A stretch of 64,000 nucleotides of DNA, taken from positions 1 through 64,000 of the forward strand of contig JAEEQE010000010.1 in assembly GCA_016285145.1 (NCBI GenBank), written 5' to 3'. Below, one piece after another: positions 15,664 through 25,150 of the stretch; within the stretch, counting starts at the first letter, position 1; every line of letters starts with the position of its first letter. The notes beneath the pieces were generated by a model that was given only the letters and a program-made list of their open reading frames with translations, was not told the origin of the DNA and searched no databases. The translations under genes were made by a program, and so were the position numbers. The stretch is from Bacteroidales bacterium. GTDB lineage: Bacteria; Bacteroidota; Bacteroidia; Bacteroidales; WCHB1-69.

Positions 15664-16950
15664 CTAAGAGTCTGCAATGTGTTTGAGCTCGTCCATGCTG
15701 ATGTTGTTGCCCTCTTCCACTTTCTTTTGGTTGACTAAGGCAAACTCTTCCAGCGTTTCCGGAATCTTCCCTTCGTTGTTCATCTTGATGATGTTTTTGA
15801 CCTTGTCCAAAGGCAGTGCGAAGATGGTGGACGCATCGTTGGAATAGGAATACCATACGATCTTTTTGAAAATGTCGATTTTGTTGTAAACGCCTCTTCC
15901 TTTTTTTGTCTTGAGCTGCACGTTAGGCTGCGGGAATTCCTTGAGTTCCTGAATGTACGTGTCTTGCTCGAAGTTCAGGCAGCATTTGAGCTTGCCGCAC
16001 ATGCCGGCCAGTTTCTGCGGGTTGAGGGATAGCTGCTGTGTGCGTGCGGTGCTCGTGGAGACGGACTGGAAGTTGGTCAGCCAGGAGGAACAGCAGAGTT
16101 CGCGCCCGCAGGAGCCAAGTCCGCCCAAACGGGCCGCCTCCTGGCGCACGCCGATCTGTCGCATCTCAATGCGGATGTGGAACTGCTCGGCCAGAATCTT
16201 GATGAGCTCGCGGAAGTCCACACGCTCCTCGGCGGAGTAGTAGAAGATGGCCTTGGTGCCGTCGCCCTGGTATTCCACATCATTGACTTTCATCTTCAGG
16301 TTAAGGTCCCACGCCGTGTAACGTGATTTCAACATGGTTTCGTTTTCTAATCCCACGGTGGCAATCCACTCTTCAATGTCGGCGTATCGCGCTGTGCGAT
16401 AAAGTTTTTTCACTACATCAGAAGCCTTCACGTGTTTGTGCTCCATTTGGCGCTTCACCTGCAGGCCTAACATGGAGATGATGCCGATGTCGTGGCCGGG
16501 ATTGGCCTCCACGGCTACAATGTCCCCCACTTTGAATACCCCGTCGGGCGGCAGCAGGAAGAAATCCTTGTGGCTGTTCTTGAACCGCACCTCGGCAATA
16601 GGGAACTCGATGTAGTCTAACGAGATGTCCAGCTTGGAGATCCAGTCGTAGGAGGGCAGCTTGCAACTGCTGTAGTTGTACTGCCGGCAGTTCACTTTCT
16701 CCGGCTCGGGAATGTCGTTCAACCCCCGCGTCAGGAAGATGTTTTCAGAGATTTTCTGGGACTCGGGAGAGAGCCCGGTGCGGATGTCAATGTCCAGATA
16801 TTGCTCCCAGTCTTCCACGGGCGCATGATCCTTGTCCTCCAGATTGACTTTCTCCTTAGGTTTGCTCTTGGGGGTATCTTGCTTTTTAATATCTTGATTT
16901 TTAGTCTGTTTTTCGGATGCTTCAGGTTCCTTCTTCACTTTTTCAGTCAT
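15664..16950 (-). CDS. ricT: PSP1 domain protein, RicT/YaaT-like
   Basis: 428 residues. An N-terminal low-complexity Lys/Glu-rich stretch (1-45) precedes the PSP1 domain (about 90-330). A Cys-rich signature includes the segments GLGSCGRELCCSSWL and LAGMCGKLKCCLNFE, which in RicT-type proteins help bind [4Fe-4S] clusters within a complex affecting RNA processing. The C-terminal 100 residues include the KGRGVYNKIDIFKKIVWYSY segment typical of Bacteroidota. A promoter box sits 29 bases upstream. It probably forms an operon with gldH. Confidence 0.92.
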   Translation of the reverse strand: MTEKVKKEPEASEKQTKNQDIKKQDTPKSKPKEKVNLEDKDHAPVEDWEQYLDIDIRTGLSPESQKISENIFLTRGLNDIPEPEKVNCRQYNYSSCKLPSYDWISKLDISLDYIEFPIAEVRFKNSHKDFFLLPPDGVFKVGDIVAVEANPGHDIGIISMLGLQVKRQMEHKHVKASDVVKKLYRTARYADIEEWIATVGLENETMLKSRYTAWDLNLKMKVNDVEYQGDGTKAIFYYSAEERVDFRELIKILAEQFHIRIEMRQIGVRQEAARLGGLGSCGRELCCSSWLTNFQSVSTSTARTQQLSLNPQKLAGMCGKLKCCLNFEQDTYIQELKEFPQPNVQLKTKKGRGVYNKIDIFKKIVWYSYSNDASTIFALPLDKVKNIIKMNNEGKIPETLEEFALVNQKKVEEGNNISMDELKHIADS

Positions 16951-16978
16951 AATTTATAGTAGGATTTTAAAATGGGTG

Positions 16979-16986
16979 CAAAAATA
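16979..16986 (-). promoter_or_regulatory. Promoter -7 box TATTTTTG for the PSP1-gldH unit
   Basis: Minus-strand TAnnTTTG match, 29 bases before the ATG at 16950. Confidence 0.7.
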
Positions 16987-17067
16987 CGAAAATAATGTGC
17001 AAATTCCGCAGGTTATGCGGATTGTTCGGCAATCGCGACCCGAATCAAAGGTATGGTGATGAAAATC

Positions 17068-20000
17068 TTAGTGTTGCCCATTGCTTTTGTCTTGTTTGGG
17101 TTTCTTGGTGGTGTCTTTCCCCTGTTTGGGTTTCCTGACATTGCCATTGTGCTTGCGCTTGCTGTTGAAATCCTGTTTGAAAGCCAATGCCACACCCGCC
17201 ACGTAGTTGATCTGGTTGTCGTGCATGTAGAAGTCTTCATTGCGCTCGCCGATGTTGGTGTAGGCTTTCACTTTCCAGGTGCCGGTCTTGTTGAGGCTGT
17301 ATTGCAGGGTTAGGTCACCGTACATGTTGTTGGCCGCCGAACGGGTGGCATCATCGTAATAGCCGATGCTGGTCTCGATGGTCATGCGGTCCTTGAGCAG
17401 ACTGGCGTTGGCGGTCAAGCCATATTCGGCGGCACTCGTCTCCGTCTCCTGGTTGTAGGTGATGCCGAAAGACCCCTTCTGATTTTCCATGATGGAACTT
17501 AGCATGTTGTTGACCATGTTACGGAAAATGTTGGAGATCTGGAATCCGCCCCCGTTGCCGGAAAACAGGTCCGCCGCCATGAAGTTGTTGGTGATTAGGA
17601 AATAGGCAAACTGCTTGGTGGTGTTTTCTTTGTTTGATGTGTCAATGGCGGTGTAAAAAAGATTGCGGGATTCTTCACTGCTGTTGGGCAATTCGAAACT
17701 GAAGGTGGGCTCCAGTTGCTTCATGATAGGACCGTTCAGATGCAGATAGGCGTTGACGGGAACAGCATTGGCAGAATACCCCTCCGGAATGATGTTGGTG
17801 AGGGAGGTCTTGGAAGACTTGTATGCACTGATGTTGACGACCATGTCCTCTAACGGACCGTCGAAGTGGATGGTACCGCCTGGCACCAGGGTGAGGCGCG
17901 AGTTCAGCAAGTTGTATAAGGCGATTTTGAAATCGCCGGAATGTAATGCCAGATTGCCGTAAAGGTTCAGGTCGCTCTGCAACATGTCGTAGGTGAGCTG
18001 GAAACGGCCATCGGCACGGGCGTTCATGGTGCCGCCGATGGATTCCAGAATCAGGACGATGTTGGCGTCGTTCTTCACATCAAACGTGAAGTCCAACAAG
18101 ATGTTGGTCTTGGATTCGTCTATGTCGGTAGATGACGGATCCTCGTTCTTGTCGGAGGCTTTCGGCTTGAACTGGATGATGTCGGATTGGGAGGCCGAGT
18201 TGGCGGAACTCACTTGGAGAGTGATTTTGGTGCCGGTCAAGGTCTGCAGGTTGTCACCCTTGATGAGGATTTTGTCCCCTTCACCAGTGATGTTCACAAT
18301 GCCGGAAGCATATCCAGTGCCGTAAAAGACGGAGGTGGCGTCTCTTGGCGTGTTCAGCACCTGAAGCCGGTTTGTCCGGATATTCAGGTCCAAGGTCATG
18401 TTGCGGAAGAAGTTGTGGAGGATATGCCCATTCATGTATGCGATGTTGCCGTCCCGGTCGGTGATGCGCATGTTGTCAAAATGGATACCCTTGGCGTCAA
18501 ATCCAATGTCCTGGTCGTGGACGTTGTAGTTGGTGCCGATGGGTGCAATGTCCATGTTGGCATCCACCACGTGGACTGTGCCGTCGAAGTAGGAGGATTT
18601 CGGGGTGGAGTAGAAGGAGAGCTTGCCGGAGGCTTTCCCATTGATGTAATTACTGAAGCTGGATAGAAAGGGGGATAAGAATCCAGCACTGAGGGAATCA
18701 AAGCTGGTGTGGATGGCCAAATCCCGTTTGTCAGGGATGTATTGTCCGCGTATTTCCGCGGTCTTGTCCTTCGCCTGCAAGAATTGGCGCACGTCGAATG
18801 TGGCGAGATCTTTGGCCGTCAGGGACTTGGATTCTTGGAAGATGCCGCCGGTGAAACGGATCTGTCCCACCGTATCCAAGGCCGCCAAGGCAAACACATC
18901 CCCGATGGAATCCTGATTGAACTTGAAATCACTGATTAAAGCCTTGCCGAAGGTGATCAGCTTTTTGTCCCGGCTCCGCACGGTGAAGTCGGCAGACAAC
19001 AGCCCGCCGAAATCCATGCCGTTCACGACAGGATTCACCATCGACACGTTCATGTCGTTGACTTTCAGTTTCAATTCGCCGTTCTTTTTCTTGGAGAAAA
19101 GGCCGTCGGCGCTGATGCCACGGGTTTGGTCGTCAGTGAAGACGAGGTTGTGGATGAGAATGCCGTCCGGCTGGATGCGCACGGAATTGTCAGCTGTGAA
19201 GCCCCAGCGGTGGTTGTTGAGATAAATGCCGGATTCGGTGATGTTGACGGCAATGTCCTTCAGGTCGTCCAGACTGACCATGCCGGCCATTTGGGAGTTG
19301 GGCGTGGACTTGCTGTTGAACCGGTTTTGCCAGCGGAGGTCATAATGGATAGTGTCGTCGCGTGTGCGCGTGCCAAGGGAAATCCCGTCGAACGGGATCC
19401 GTGTGTTTTTCATGATGGCGATCACGGAATCGGATTTGAAGTCCAAATCCAAAGTCTTATGGTCTTCGCTGCTCCCATTGACAGAAAGATGATAGATGGC
19501 CACCTTGTGTCGCACGCCGATGAAGGGCACGGAAGCGGAAATCACGTCGTCGTTGGCAGAAGAACTGATCTCCACATCCAAATTGCAGTTCGGGGCGATG
19601 AAAATGTCCGGATTGAACAGGCGGACCAGATTGTATGTGTTGTAGGTGACAACGTGCGCCTTGATGTAGCCATCCTGCCGGCTGAAATCGGGTGAATTCT
19701 CTACGATGTCTTCTCTCTGTTTCTTGACGGCATTTTTGAAAAGATCCGGAAAATAATTGAATGCCAAGCCCTTCATCGAATCCAGCATGGTGACGGTCGG
19801 ATAGGAACTCTCCAGGGTGGCGTTCACTAAACTGGAACTGAGGATGAATTTGTGGAAGTCATCCCTGTTGATGGCCGTCAGACGGAGACGCTTGTTCGAT
19901 ATCTCCCCCTGGTCGTTCTGATACCGGATGTTGTCGCACCCCAAGTAACCGTTCAGGTTGTCTATGTGATCGCCCTTGAAGGCAATCATGAAGTTGTCGA

Positions 20001-21738
20001 ACGCCAACTGCACATCTTCGCTCTGCTGGGCGAGGTAAATGACTTTCTGGATGCCTTTGGCGGTGGCTGAATCCACGGTCGGGAGCCGGTCGGCCACGCG
20101 GCTGATATCGAACTGCTCTAATGAGACATTCCCTTGTAGGGTGGGGAGCTTCTCCGTGATGTCAAACTGGCCGAGAATGCTACCCTTCAAAAGCGGGTCG
20201 TGGATTTCTACGGAACCATTGTACAAGCGGTTCTGATAATCGGCGGAAACATTCACATTCCGAAGAGGATAGTGATATAAATCAAGCCGTTGGATTGAAC
20301 CGTCCAAATGTGCGGTCAACGTCTTGAGGTTCTCCGCATCCAATCCTGTGGAGGCCATGTCTCCTTCTATGTCGGCTGAGAAACTGCTCATTCCGAGGAA
20401 CTTGTTGTTGCCTGTCAGGGCGGCTAAATTCAGATCTGGCGATGACACTTTGCCGGTCAGATGCGTGCTGCCGTCACGGTCCACAAGGGAGGAAAGGGTG
20501 GCATCCGCCGTGCCCAACGCACAGGCTAACGCCGTCTCGGCATCGAAATTGGAGGTGCTCCCCGTGAAGGAGAGCTTCAGCTTGGTGTTGCCCATCTTCG
20601 ACACGCTCTTGGGAATGGGCAGCGTGCGTCCGCCGGGAATCGTGAAGAGGGCCAACTCCGGCACACTGACGGTGGAGGAATCCAGCTGCAGGTTGAAATA
20701 CGCGTGGCGGAAATCGGTGATGTTACGCAGGGCGACATCTCCCCGCAGGCGCGTGAACAAGCCCCAGCCGGCTTGAAGGCCGATCAGGCTGAAATCGTTC
20801 ACAGTACCTTGCACCCGATCGGCCTTCAGGAGGAAGGTCTCGTCCATACCCTTGATGGCGGGCGCGAACGCGGCCACATCCTGCATGGCTAAACGGGTGG
20901 GTCGCAAATCCGCTGTGATCGTCACGGAATCCAGAAAATCACCCAAACGGTCCCAATACGCATAGTCGAACCGCAGGTCAAGGTTGGCGTTGCTATTCGG
21001 AGTCCTGATATGTAATTTGTTGAAAACTAAGGATGTGTCACAGATGGAGAAGTCTCCACAGCCGTCCTGCATTTCAAATCCTCCATATTGCTTGAATGCC
21101 AAATGCTTGAAGTTGGCAGCTATCGTGTTGAGACCATGGCTTTCCACTTTGAATTCGGTTGCTTCCCAATTGATGTCTTTCAACTCAAAGAAAGCATAGT
21201 CTATGTCCGTCTGAGCGTCGGGTTCAAATACAACTCGTTGTTTGTCATTGATATAAACGAAACGTGTGTCGGTGAGTTTCAGGTCTTTGGCGGTGAGCAG
21301 GAAATATCCCGGGACTTCCCGCTCTTTGTGGAATTTCTTCGCCCAAATGGCAATGTTCACGCCATCGTCACCGGCGTAATAGCGGATGACAACGTTGCCG
21401 TGATCCAAATGGACTTTCCCGAATTTCAGTTTCAAGGGTTTGAGGGAAAAGGAATTCAAACGGCCTTTGACAGTCCCTACATAGATCATGTCGTTGTGGT
21501 GCGTGTCGTGGATGCGGAAGTCGTGGGCCACCAACTGCAGGGTGGGGGTGATGTGTATGTCCTTTATGGAGATTTCCGACCCCCATTTCTCGGATATGGA
21601 CTGGGTGAGCTTGTTGACGGCAAAGGTCTGGATGGCAGGAACGAAGAGCAATCCCACGATGAGGAGGTCAAGAGCGATGAAGCTCAAGAGCACCCAGAGG
21701 ATTATCTTCCCGATTTTTTTACTAATTTTGCCGCCCAC
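17068..21738 (-). CDS. tamB: Translocation and assembly module TamB-like (AsmA/DUF490) protein
   Basis: About 1556 residues with the start taken as GTG at 21738 (VGGKISKKIGKI); longer readings overlap tsaD. A single N-terminal transmembrane helix (about 9-33, IILWVLLSFIALDLLIVGLLF) is followed by a very long periplasmic beta-rich body of repeating AsmA-like strands and a C-terminal TamB/DUF490 domain (roughly the last 400 residues). Proteins of this class span the periplasm as a hydrophobic groove and assist outer-membrane protein assembly or phospholipid transport. A basic tail (KRKHNGNVRKPKQGKDTTKKPK) ends the protein. Divergence from tsaD is a conserved Bacteroidota arrangement. Confidence 0.9.
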   Translation of the reverse strand: MGGKISKKIGKIILWVLLSFIALDLLIVGLLFVPAIQTFAVNKLTQSISEKWGSEISIKDIHITPTLQLVAHDFRIHDTHHNDMIYVGTVKGRLNSFSLKPLKLKFGKVHLDHGNVVIRYYAGDDGVNIAIWAKKFHKEREVPGYFLLTAKDLKLTDTRFVYINDKQRVVFEPDAQTDIDYAFFELKDINWEATEFKVESHGLNTIAANFKHLAFKQYGGFEMQDGCGDFSICDTSLVFNKLHIRTPNSNANLDLRFDYAYWDRLGDFLDSVTITADLRPTRLAMQDVAAFAPAIKGMDETFLLKADRVQGTVNDFSLIGLQAGWGLFTRLRGDVALRNITDFRHAYFNLQLDSSTVSVPELALFTIPGGRTLPIPKSVSKMGNTKLKLSFTGSTSNFDAETALACALGTADATLSSLVDRDGSTHLTGKVSSPDLNLAALTGNNKFLGMSSFSADIEGDMASTGLDAENLKTLTAHLDGSIQRLDLYHYPLRNVNVSADYQNRLYNGSVEIHDPLLKGSILGQFDITEKLPTLQGNVSLEQFDISRVADRLPTVDSATAKGIQKVIYLAQQSEDVQLAFDNFMIAFKGDHIDNLNGYLGCDNIRYQNDQGEISNKRLRLTAINRDDFHKFILSSSLVNATLESSYPTVTMLDSMKGLAFNYFPDLFKNAVKKQREDIVENSPDFSRQDGYIKAHVVTYNTYNLVRLFNPDIFIAPNCNLDVEISSSANDDVISASVPFIGVRHKVAIYHLSVNGSSEDHKTLDLDFKSDSVIAIMKNTRIPFDGISLGTRTRDDTIHYDLRWQNRFNSKSTPNSQMAGMVSLDDLKDIAVNITESGIYLNNHRWGFTADNSVRIQPDGILIHNLVFTDDQTRGISADGLFSKKKNGELKLKVNDMNVSMVNPVVNGMDFGGLLSADFTVRSRDKKLITFGKALISDFKFNQDSIGDVFALAALDTVGQIRFTGGIFQESKSLTAKDLATFDVRQFLQAKDKTAEIRGQYIPDKRDLAIHTSFDSLSAGFLSPFLSSFSNYINGKASGKLSFYSTPKSSYFDGTVHVVDANMDIAPIGTNYNVHDQDIGFDAKGIHFDNMRITDRDGNIAYMNGHILHNFFRNMTLDLNIRTNRLQVLNTPRDATSVFYGTGYASGIVNITGEGDKILIKGDNLQTLTGTKITLQVSSANSASQSDIIQFKPKASDKNEDPSSTDIDESKTNILLDFTFDVKNDANIVLILESIGGTMNARADGRFQLTYDMLQSDLNLYGNLALHSGDFKIALYNLLNSRLTLVPGGTIHFDGPLEDMVVNISAYKSSKTSLTNIIPEGYSANAVPVNAYLHLNGPIMKQLEPTFSFELPNSSEESRNLFYTAIDTSNKENTTKQFAYFLITNNFMAADLFSGNGGGFQISNIFRNMVNNMLSSIMENQKGSFGITYNQETETSAAEYGLTANASLLKDRMTIETSIGYYDDATRSAANNMYGDLTLQYSLNKTGTWKVKAYTNIGERNEDFYMHDNQINYVAGVALAFKQDFNSKRKHNGNVRKPKQGKDTTKKPKQDKSNGQH
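21723..21730 (+). promoter_or_regulatory. Promoter -7 box TAATTTTG for tsaD
   Basis: Plus-strand TAnnTTTG match, 21 bases before the tsaD ATG. It overlaps the first codons of divergent tamB, so the two starts share a very compact control region. Confidence 0.65.
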
Positions 21739-21750
21739 AATTTTAAGGTT

Positions 21751-22773
21751 ATGTCCGTTTATATTCTTGGTATCGAATCCTCGTGTGACGACACTTCCGC
21801 CGCCGTCATAGAAGATACGACGATTTTGTCCAATGTCATTGCCAGTCAGAAGGTTCACGCTGAATACGGCGGTGTTGTGCCGGAGCTGGCGTCGCGTGCG
21901 CATCAGCAGAATATCATCCCCGTGATTGACACGGCATTAAAGCGCGCAAAGATAAACAAAAATCAGTTATCCGCCATCGCCTTCACTAACGGCCCCGGAT
22001 TGCTCGGTTCTCTGTTGGTGGGTAGCTCTTTTGCAAAGGCTATGGCCTATTCGCTGGACATCCCCTTGATACAGGTTGATCACCTGCAGGCGCATGTTTT
22101 GGCGAATTTTTTGCAAAAAAAAGATGAACCCAAGCCCGTACCGGATTTTCCGTTCTTGTGTCTCACAGTGTCGGGTGGGCACACGCTGTTGCTTCAGGTG
22201 AACGACTACTTCGATATGCAGCGCATTGGCGGCACCATCGACGATGCGGCGGGCGAAGCCTTCGACAAGGCCGCCAAAATCCTCGGACTGCCGTACCCGG
22301 GCGGCCCCGTCATCGACCGCTATGCGAAAGAGGGCGACCCGCGGCGCTTCCAGTTTGCCATCGCCCACATCCCCGGCCTCGATTACAGTTTTAGCGGACT
22401 GAAAACCTCCTTCCTCTATTTTGTCCGGGATCATTTGAAGGAAAATCCGAATTTTATAGAAGAGAATATCCACGATTTATGCGCATCCATCCAGTATGCG
22501 ATCATCAAGTCCCTGACCGACAAGTTGGTGAAGGCATTGAAGCAGACCGACTGCCAGGATCTTGTGCTGGCGGGCGGCGTGTCGGCCAACTCCGGCTTGC
22601 GCGATGCGGCCACCGATCTGGCCCGACGGTATCGCAAACGCCTGTTCCTCCCATCGTTGGACTTGACAACCGACAATGCGGCCATGATAGCCGTGTCCGG
22701 TTATTTCAAGTTCCAGAAGGGTGATTTTGTGGGGGTGGATGCCGTTCCCTATAGTAGCGAGCGTGCGAAATAG
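21751..22773 (+). CDS. tsaD: tRNA N6-threonylcarbamoyladenosine transferase TsaD
   Basis: 340 residues, the standard TsaD length; the ATG at 21751 gives the conserved N terminus MSVYILGIESSCDDT. The ASKHA fold motifs are present: GVVPELASRAH, NGPGLLGSLLVG, metal-binding HLQAH (His111, His115), SGGHTLL, IGGTIDDAAGEAFDKAAKILGLPYPGG, SGLKTSF, LAGGVSANSGLR and TDNAAMIA. It forms the final threonylcarbamoyl transfer step on ANN-decoding tRNAs together with TsaB and TsaE. The frame is open far upstream only because tamB is coded on the other strand. Confidence 0.97.
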   Translation: MSVYILGIESSCDDTSAAVIEDTTILSNVIASQKVHAEYGGVVPELASRAHQQNIIPVIDTALKRAKINKNQLSAIAFTNGPGLLGSLLVGSSFAKAMAYSLDIPLIQVDHLQAHVLANFLQKKDEPKPVPDFPFLCLTVSGGHTLLLQVNDYFDMQRIGGTIDDAAGEAFDKAAKILGLPYPGGPVIDRYAKEGDPRRFQFAIAHIPGLDYSFSGLKTSFLYFVRDHLKENPNFIEENIHDLCASIQYAIIKSLTDKLVKALKQTDCQDLVLAGGVSANSGLRDAATDLARRYRKRLFLPSLDLTTDNAAMIAVSGYFKFQKGDFVGVDAVPYSSERAK

Positions 22774-22777
22774 GGGA

Positions 22778-22905
22778 GTGAACAGTAGTCAGTAGTCAGT
22801 GAACAGTGATTAGTGATTAGTGAACAGTGACCGGAGATCACTGATTGCTTGCCAACAGCTAACGGCCAACGGCTAATAGCCAATAGCTAATAGCTAACAG
22901 AGGCA
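22778..22905. repeat. Degenerate tandem repeats (GTGAACAGTGATTA; CTAACAGCCAA)
   Basis: Between convergent tsaD and rnr the sequence runs through AGTAGTCAGT, GTGAACAGTGATTAGTG and then GCTAACGGCCAACGGCTAATAGCC variants. A related GTGAACAGTGAATAGTGATCAG tract lies at 39853-39893. No gene. Confidence 0.65.
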
Positions 22906-22920
22906 TATTTTGCCGGGCTG

Positions 22921-25074
22921 CTATCGCACAATCTGGAAGTCCATCTGCCGTTTGATCATGTCCACTGCCACGACGCGCACTTTGATGCTGTCGCCGAAGC
23001 GGAGCGAGTGGCCATGGTGTAAGCCCACTAACGTATAGTTTTCTTCGTCAATGTAATAGAAGTCATCGTCAAAGCTGCGCATGGGAATCATACCCTCGCA
23101 TTTCGATTCTTTCAGCTCGGCATAGATGCCCCACTTGGAAATGCCTGATATGGTGGCCTCAAACACTTCTCCTACCTTGTCAACCAGATATTCGGCTTGC
23201 TTGTATTTGACAGAGTCGCGTTCGGCTTGCGTGGCTTGCTGCTCCATCATGGAACAATGCTTACAGTATTCCTCGAATTGATCCTTGTTAACACTTTCTT
23301 TATTAGCTAAATAATGGTCCAACAGGCGATGCACCATCAGGTCGGGATAACGCCGAATGGGGGAGGTGAAATGGGTGTAGAAGGGGAATGCCAGCCCGTA
23401 GTGCCCGATGTTCTCGGTGGAGTAGCAGGCGCGGGCCATGATGCGGATGGAGAGTTTGCTCAGCATGTCGTAGTCGCTCTTGCCTTTCTCATCTGCTAAC
23501 ATTTGGTTGAGTGATCCGCGGAAAGCCTTGGTGGAAGTGGTCTTCAAATCAAAACCCAGCTTCTTTACGAAGGTCTTGAAGGTGTTAAGTTTCTCATCCA
23601 ACGGTTTGTCGTGGATACGATATACGAATGTGTTGGGCTCTTTGCCGCCAGTGCGCTTGCGCCCGATCTTCTCGGCCACGCGGCGGTTGGCCAGCAGCAT
23701 GAACTCCTCGATGAGCCAGTTGGCCTCTTTCTGCACTTTCAGATATACACCGATGGGATGGCTGTTCTCGTCCAGCTTGAATTTGACCTCCTCCGTTTCG
23801 AAGTTGATGGCGTTGTTGTCAAAACGCTGCTTTCGCATGATAGATGCCAACTCGTTGAGTTTTAATATGATGTCTGATAAATCGCCCTGCTTTGTCTCGA
23901 TGATTTCCTGCGCCTCTTCGTAGTTGAATCTTCGGTTGGAGTTGATGACGGTGTGCCCGAACCACTCTTTGTGTACTTTGGCGTGGTCGTCAATGTCGAA
24001 TACGGCACTGTAGCACAGCTTGTCCTCGCCGGGATTGAGGGAACAGAGGTTGTTGGACAAGGCTTCCGGGAGCATGGGGATGGTGCGGTCCACCAAATAG
24101 ACCGACGTGGCGCGGTGGTAGGCCTCCGCATCCAAGGCTGTGCCCGGGCGCACATAAAAGGAAACATCTGCAATGTGGATGCCCACACGGTACAGTCCTT
24201 CAGACAGTTGCTCGAAAGAGAGCGCATCGTCGAAGTCCTTGGCATCGGCGGGGTCGATGGTGAAGGTGGTGACGGAGCGGAAATCCCGTCGCCGTAGAAT
24301 TTCCTTCTCGGCAATCTGCTTGGGAATGGCGGCTGCCTCCTCCTCCACATTCTTCGGGAAGGCGAGCGGGAAGTCGTTTTCAGCCAGGATGGAGAGCATT
24401 TCCACGTTGTTGTTGCCGGGCTGTCCCAGCACGTGGATGACTTCGCCCAGCGGACTGCGCGTGCCCGCGGGCCAGTCCACGATGACCACCACCACCTTGT
24501 CGCCGCTCTTGGCTTTCTTCAGCAGGCGGCCCGGAATGATGATGTCGCGACGGAAAAAGGCGTTGTCTGGGATGAAGTAGGCCACCCCTTTCTTTACCTG
24601 AATGGTACCCACTAACTGCTTTTTGCTCCGTTGGACAACTTCAACCACTTGTCCTTCACGGCGTTTGCCCTTACGGGATGGGAAAATGGACACGCGCACG
24701 ATGTCGTTGTTGAGGGCGTTGCCTAAATTGCCGTCGGCAATGAATATGTCCTCCTCCAACGACTCGTCATGCGTGTCGTTGCGGTCGTATTGCGGGATGA
24801 CAAAGGCCATGCCGCTGCGTTTCATCTCAATCTTGCCCGTCACGATGTTGCGTTCGCGCTCTTTCCCTTTCAACTGCTTGTAGTTGAGACGGTATTTTCC
24901 GCGCCCGGCCTTGAGCAGGAGCTTGGCCTCTATCAGACGGTCTATCTGGTCCTTGACCTGTTCGCGCCCCTTCTTGTCATATACACCGACCTTGGCGGCA
25001 ATCTGTTTGTAATTGAGCTTTTCATTCTTGCCCTGCATAAGGGCATCGATTATTTTTTTTGATAAATCTTCCAT
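22921..25074 (-). CDS. rnr: Ribonuclease R
   Basis: 717 residues, typical for RNase R. Domains in order: N-terminal winged-helix (about 1-60), two cold-shock/OB domains (about 75-230), the RNB catalytic domain (about 265-590) and a C-terminal S1 domain (about 630-717). The acidic metal-binding cluster is visible as TIDPADAKDFDDALS. Other family blocks are HIADVSFYVRPG, LDAEAYHRATSVYL, LPEALSNNLCSLNPGEDKLC and YTHFTSPIRRYPDLMVHR. It degrades structured RNA 3' to 5'. It lacks the Lys-rich tail seen in enterobacterial RNase R. Confidence 0.97.
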   Translation of the reverse strand: MEDLSKKIIDALMQGKNEKLNYKQIAAKVGVYDKKGREQVKDQIDRLIEAKLLLKAGRGKYRLNYKQLKGKERERNIVTGKIEMKRSGMAFVIPQYDRNDTHDESLEEDIFIADGNLGNALNNDIVRVSIFPSRKGKRREGQVVEVVQRSKKQLVGTIQVKKGVAYFIPDNAFFRRDIIIPGRLLKKAKSGDKVVVVIVDWPAGTRSPLGEVIHVLGQPGNNNVEMLSILAENDFPLAFPKNVEEEAAAIPKQIAEKEILRRRDFRSVTTFTIDPADAKDFDDALSFEQLSEGLYRVGIHIADVSFYVRPGTALDAEAYHRATSVYLVDRTIPMLPEALSNNLCSLNPGEDKLCYSAVFDIDDHAKVHKEWFGHTVINSNRRFNYEEAQEIIETKQGDLSDIILKLNELASIMRKQRFDNNAINFETEEVKFKLDENSHPIGVYLKVQKEANWLIEEFMLLANRRVAEKIGRKRTGGKEPNTFVYRIHDKPLDEKLNTFKTFVKKLGFDLKTTSTKAFRGSLNQMLADEKGKSDYDMLSKLSIRIMARACYSTENIGHYGLAFPFYTHFTSPIRRYPDLMVHRLLDHYLANKESVNKDQFEEYCKHCSMMEQQATQAERDSVKYKQAEYLVDKVGEVFEATISGISKWGIYAELKESKCEGMIPMRSFDDDFYYIDEENYTLVGLHHGHSLRFGDSIKVRVVAVDMIKRQMDFQIVR

Positions 25075-25150
25075 TTTAATTGTAGTAATAGATTAAATAA
25101 TTTTAGTAAGATGTTGTAAAATAATAGATTAATAGATTGATTTTGTTTTT

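Noticed and set aside
21088..21750. Extension of tsaD upstream by 221 codons
   Set aside because: The extension is antisense to tamB; the conserved TsaD N terminus begins at 21751 just after a promoter box.
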